Part shown: one piece after another, positions 63,072 to 64,000 of the stretch
How the letters are laid out: the number at the start of each line of letters is the position of its first letter
Position numbering within the stretch: the stretch's first letter is position 1
Source of the DNA: Blasia pusilla
Taxonomy: Eukaryota; Marchantiophyta; Marchantiopsida; Blasiales
Length of the DNA: 64,000 nucleotides
Direction of reading: 5' to 3'
Assembly: GCA_050084515.1 (NCBI GenBank)
Contig: CM114271.1
Span: forward strand, 44,950,001-45,014,000
Position numbers and translations under genes: made by a program
Notes under the pieces: generated by a model
Told to the model about the DNA's origin: nothing
What the model saw: the letters and a program-made list of their open reading frames with translations, nothing else
Databases searched by the model: none

Positions 63072-64000
63072 ACTCCTCTTTATCTTCTTTTGAAGTTTAT
63101 TTTATAATAAAATGAATATATAAAATTATTTCTCGACATCAACTTGTACGGGAAGAATTAAGCAAACTCCTGGTTTGCGCGGCGGTGCTACGTACAAAGT
63201 GAATCATACGATCGATCTAACGTCGTAGATACTGTCTCCAGCGATAGTAAGGGCAATGAACGAAATTAGGAACCCCCAGTAGCGGAGCGTGGATTGGTCA
63301 TTGCGAATACGCACTCTACGGACGCAGTTGGTGGGAACTTTTTCCGCGATTGACAACAAACCATGATAATAATGAATGAAAGGATGCCCTGAATGTCAGG
63401 CATTAATGAAAGGTCCCACACTTGACGAACCGGAGCCCATGAAAATGTTACGAGTCAATGTCAGGTAGATCTGTAGAAACCGTTCATTCATGAGATGACA
63501 CGTTGGGCTCTCCCAAGCAGCTGATCCCGACATACTCCCTACGTACAGCCGCTGCAGCGGCGCTCTCCGCTCTGCATAACAGAGACGTTGGGCGGTCTGT
63601 TTCAAGTTAATGCTCTGCAGCGATGAATGAATCAGCAGCACTCAACTCTTAGGACAATGGAGTCGTCCAAATGGTATATTATTATAAGGAGTGGCGCGGT
63701 AAAGAAAAGACCCATATTTATAACAATCTCATGAATGATGTAGATTTATCTCCTTAGTTGTAAGGGGTTACGAGGAAGAGGTTTGATTAATTTTTTACGG
63801 ATTTCGTCCACATCTCCAATGGAGTGGGTTGTCTTGGGCCATTGCGATTTTCTACTGTAGGCAACGGGTTTTCGTAACGGGTTCAGGCCGTTGGAGACAT
63901 CAATGTTAGAGGCGATTAGAATAAAACCCTGTGGATTTTTTTTCTGTGTGGCCTCCTTTGTATCCCAAGGTTTGGTTTTCCATCCAAGTTTCTATTAAAG
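63072..64000. other. intergenic, no gene recognised
   Basis: Begins with an AT-rich stretch (AATAAAATGAATATATAAAA) that may be the retrotransposon tail, then more GC-balanced DNA with only short ORFs (63396-63641 minus). Confidence 0.4.

Overview
This window looks like nuclear DNA from a land plant. The only gene that appears intact is a plant-type beta-amylase (22.0-24.4 kb) with three short GT-AG introns of 138-197 bp and a long serine-rich leader of chloroplast-targeting type. Short introns, an AT-rich background with isolated GC-rich islands, and a mixed set of decayed transposons suggest a seedless plant, perhaps a bryophyte. The organism is inferred, not shown. I recognised no rRNA, tRNA, CRISPR or bacterial operon structure.

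Layout. 0-10 kb: AT-rich DNA without recognisable genes, with a MITE-like inverted-repeat element at the left edge, GC-rich islands at 3.3 and 7.5 kb, and a dispersed repeat also found at 16.5 kb. 10.5-13.9 kb: a decayed Helitron, with Rep and PIF1-type helicase remnants in many frames. 14-20.7 kb: AT-rich repeats and a GC-rich island (16.1-18.5 kb) without a recognisable gene. 20.9-24.4 kb: a 196-bp tandem duplication followed by beta-amylase. 26-32.5 kb: several diverged tandem repeats, an intronless and broken A-type cyclin copy on the minus strand (29.9-30.9 kb), and a long (CT)n tract, with a second one at 35.1 kb.

35.8-44.9 kb holds three plus-strand units: a zinc-finger ORF with internal repeats, a multi-exon MULE/SWIM transposase with premature stops, and an unrecognised 218-codon ORF. 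An alternating higher-order tandem repeat follows (45.4-47.3 kb). A 12-bp motif (TGGAATRCYTTC or its complement) recurs from 31.7 to 47.9 kb, over the same region as these units.

47.5-49.6 kb: a PIF1-like helicase pseudogene whose C-terminal part lies inverted. 51.2-53.2 kb: a possible multi-exon coiled-coil gene behind a TATA box. 54.8-57.3 kb: a second SWIM-type transposase relic on the minus strand. 59.5-63.1 kb: a decayed non-LTR retrotransposon with a zinc finger, reverse transcriptase and apparently a restriction-like endonuclease, with an inverted, internally deleted copy of its RT segment just upstream.

The genes do not form a pathway. The window is best read as a transposon graveyard around one working starch-degradation gene. 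Most premature stops and lost catalytic residues look like C-to-T or G-to-A transitions, consistent with decay of methylated, silenced DNA. The strongest leads are the candidate element marked by the 12-bp motif (31.7-47.9 kb) and the RLE-type retrotransposon.
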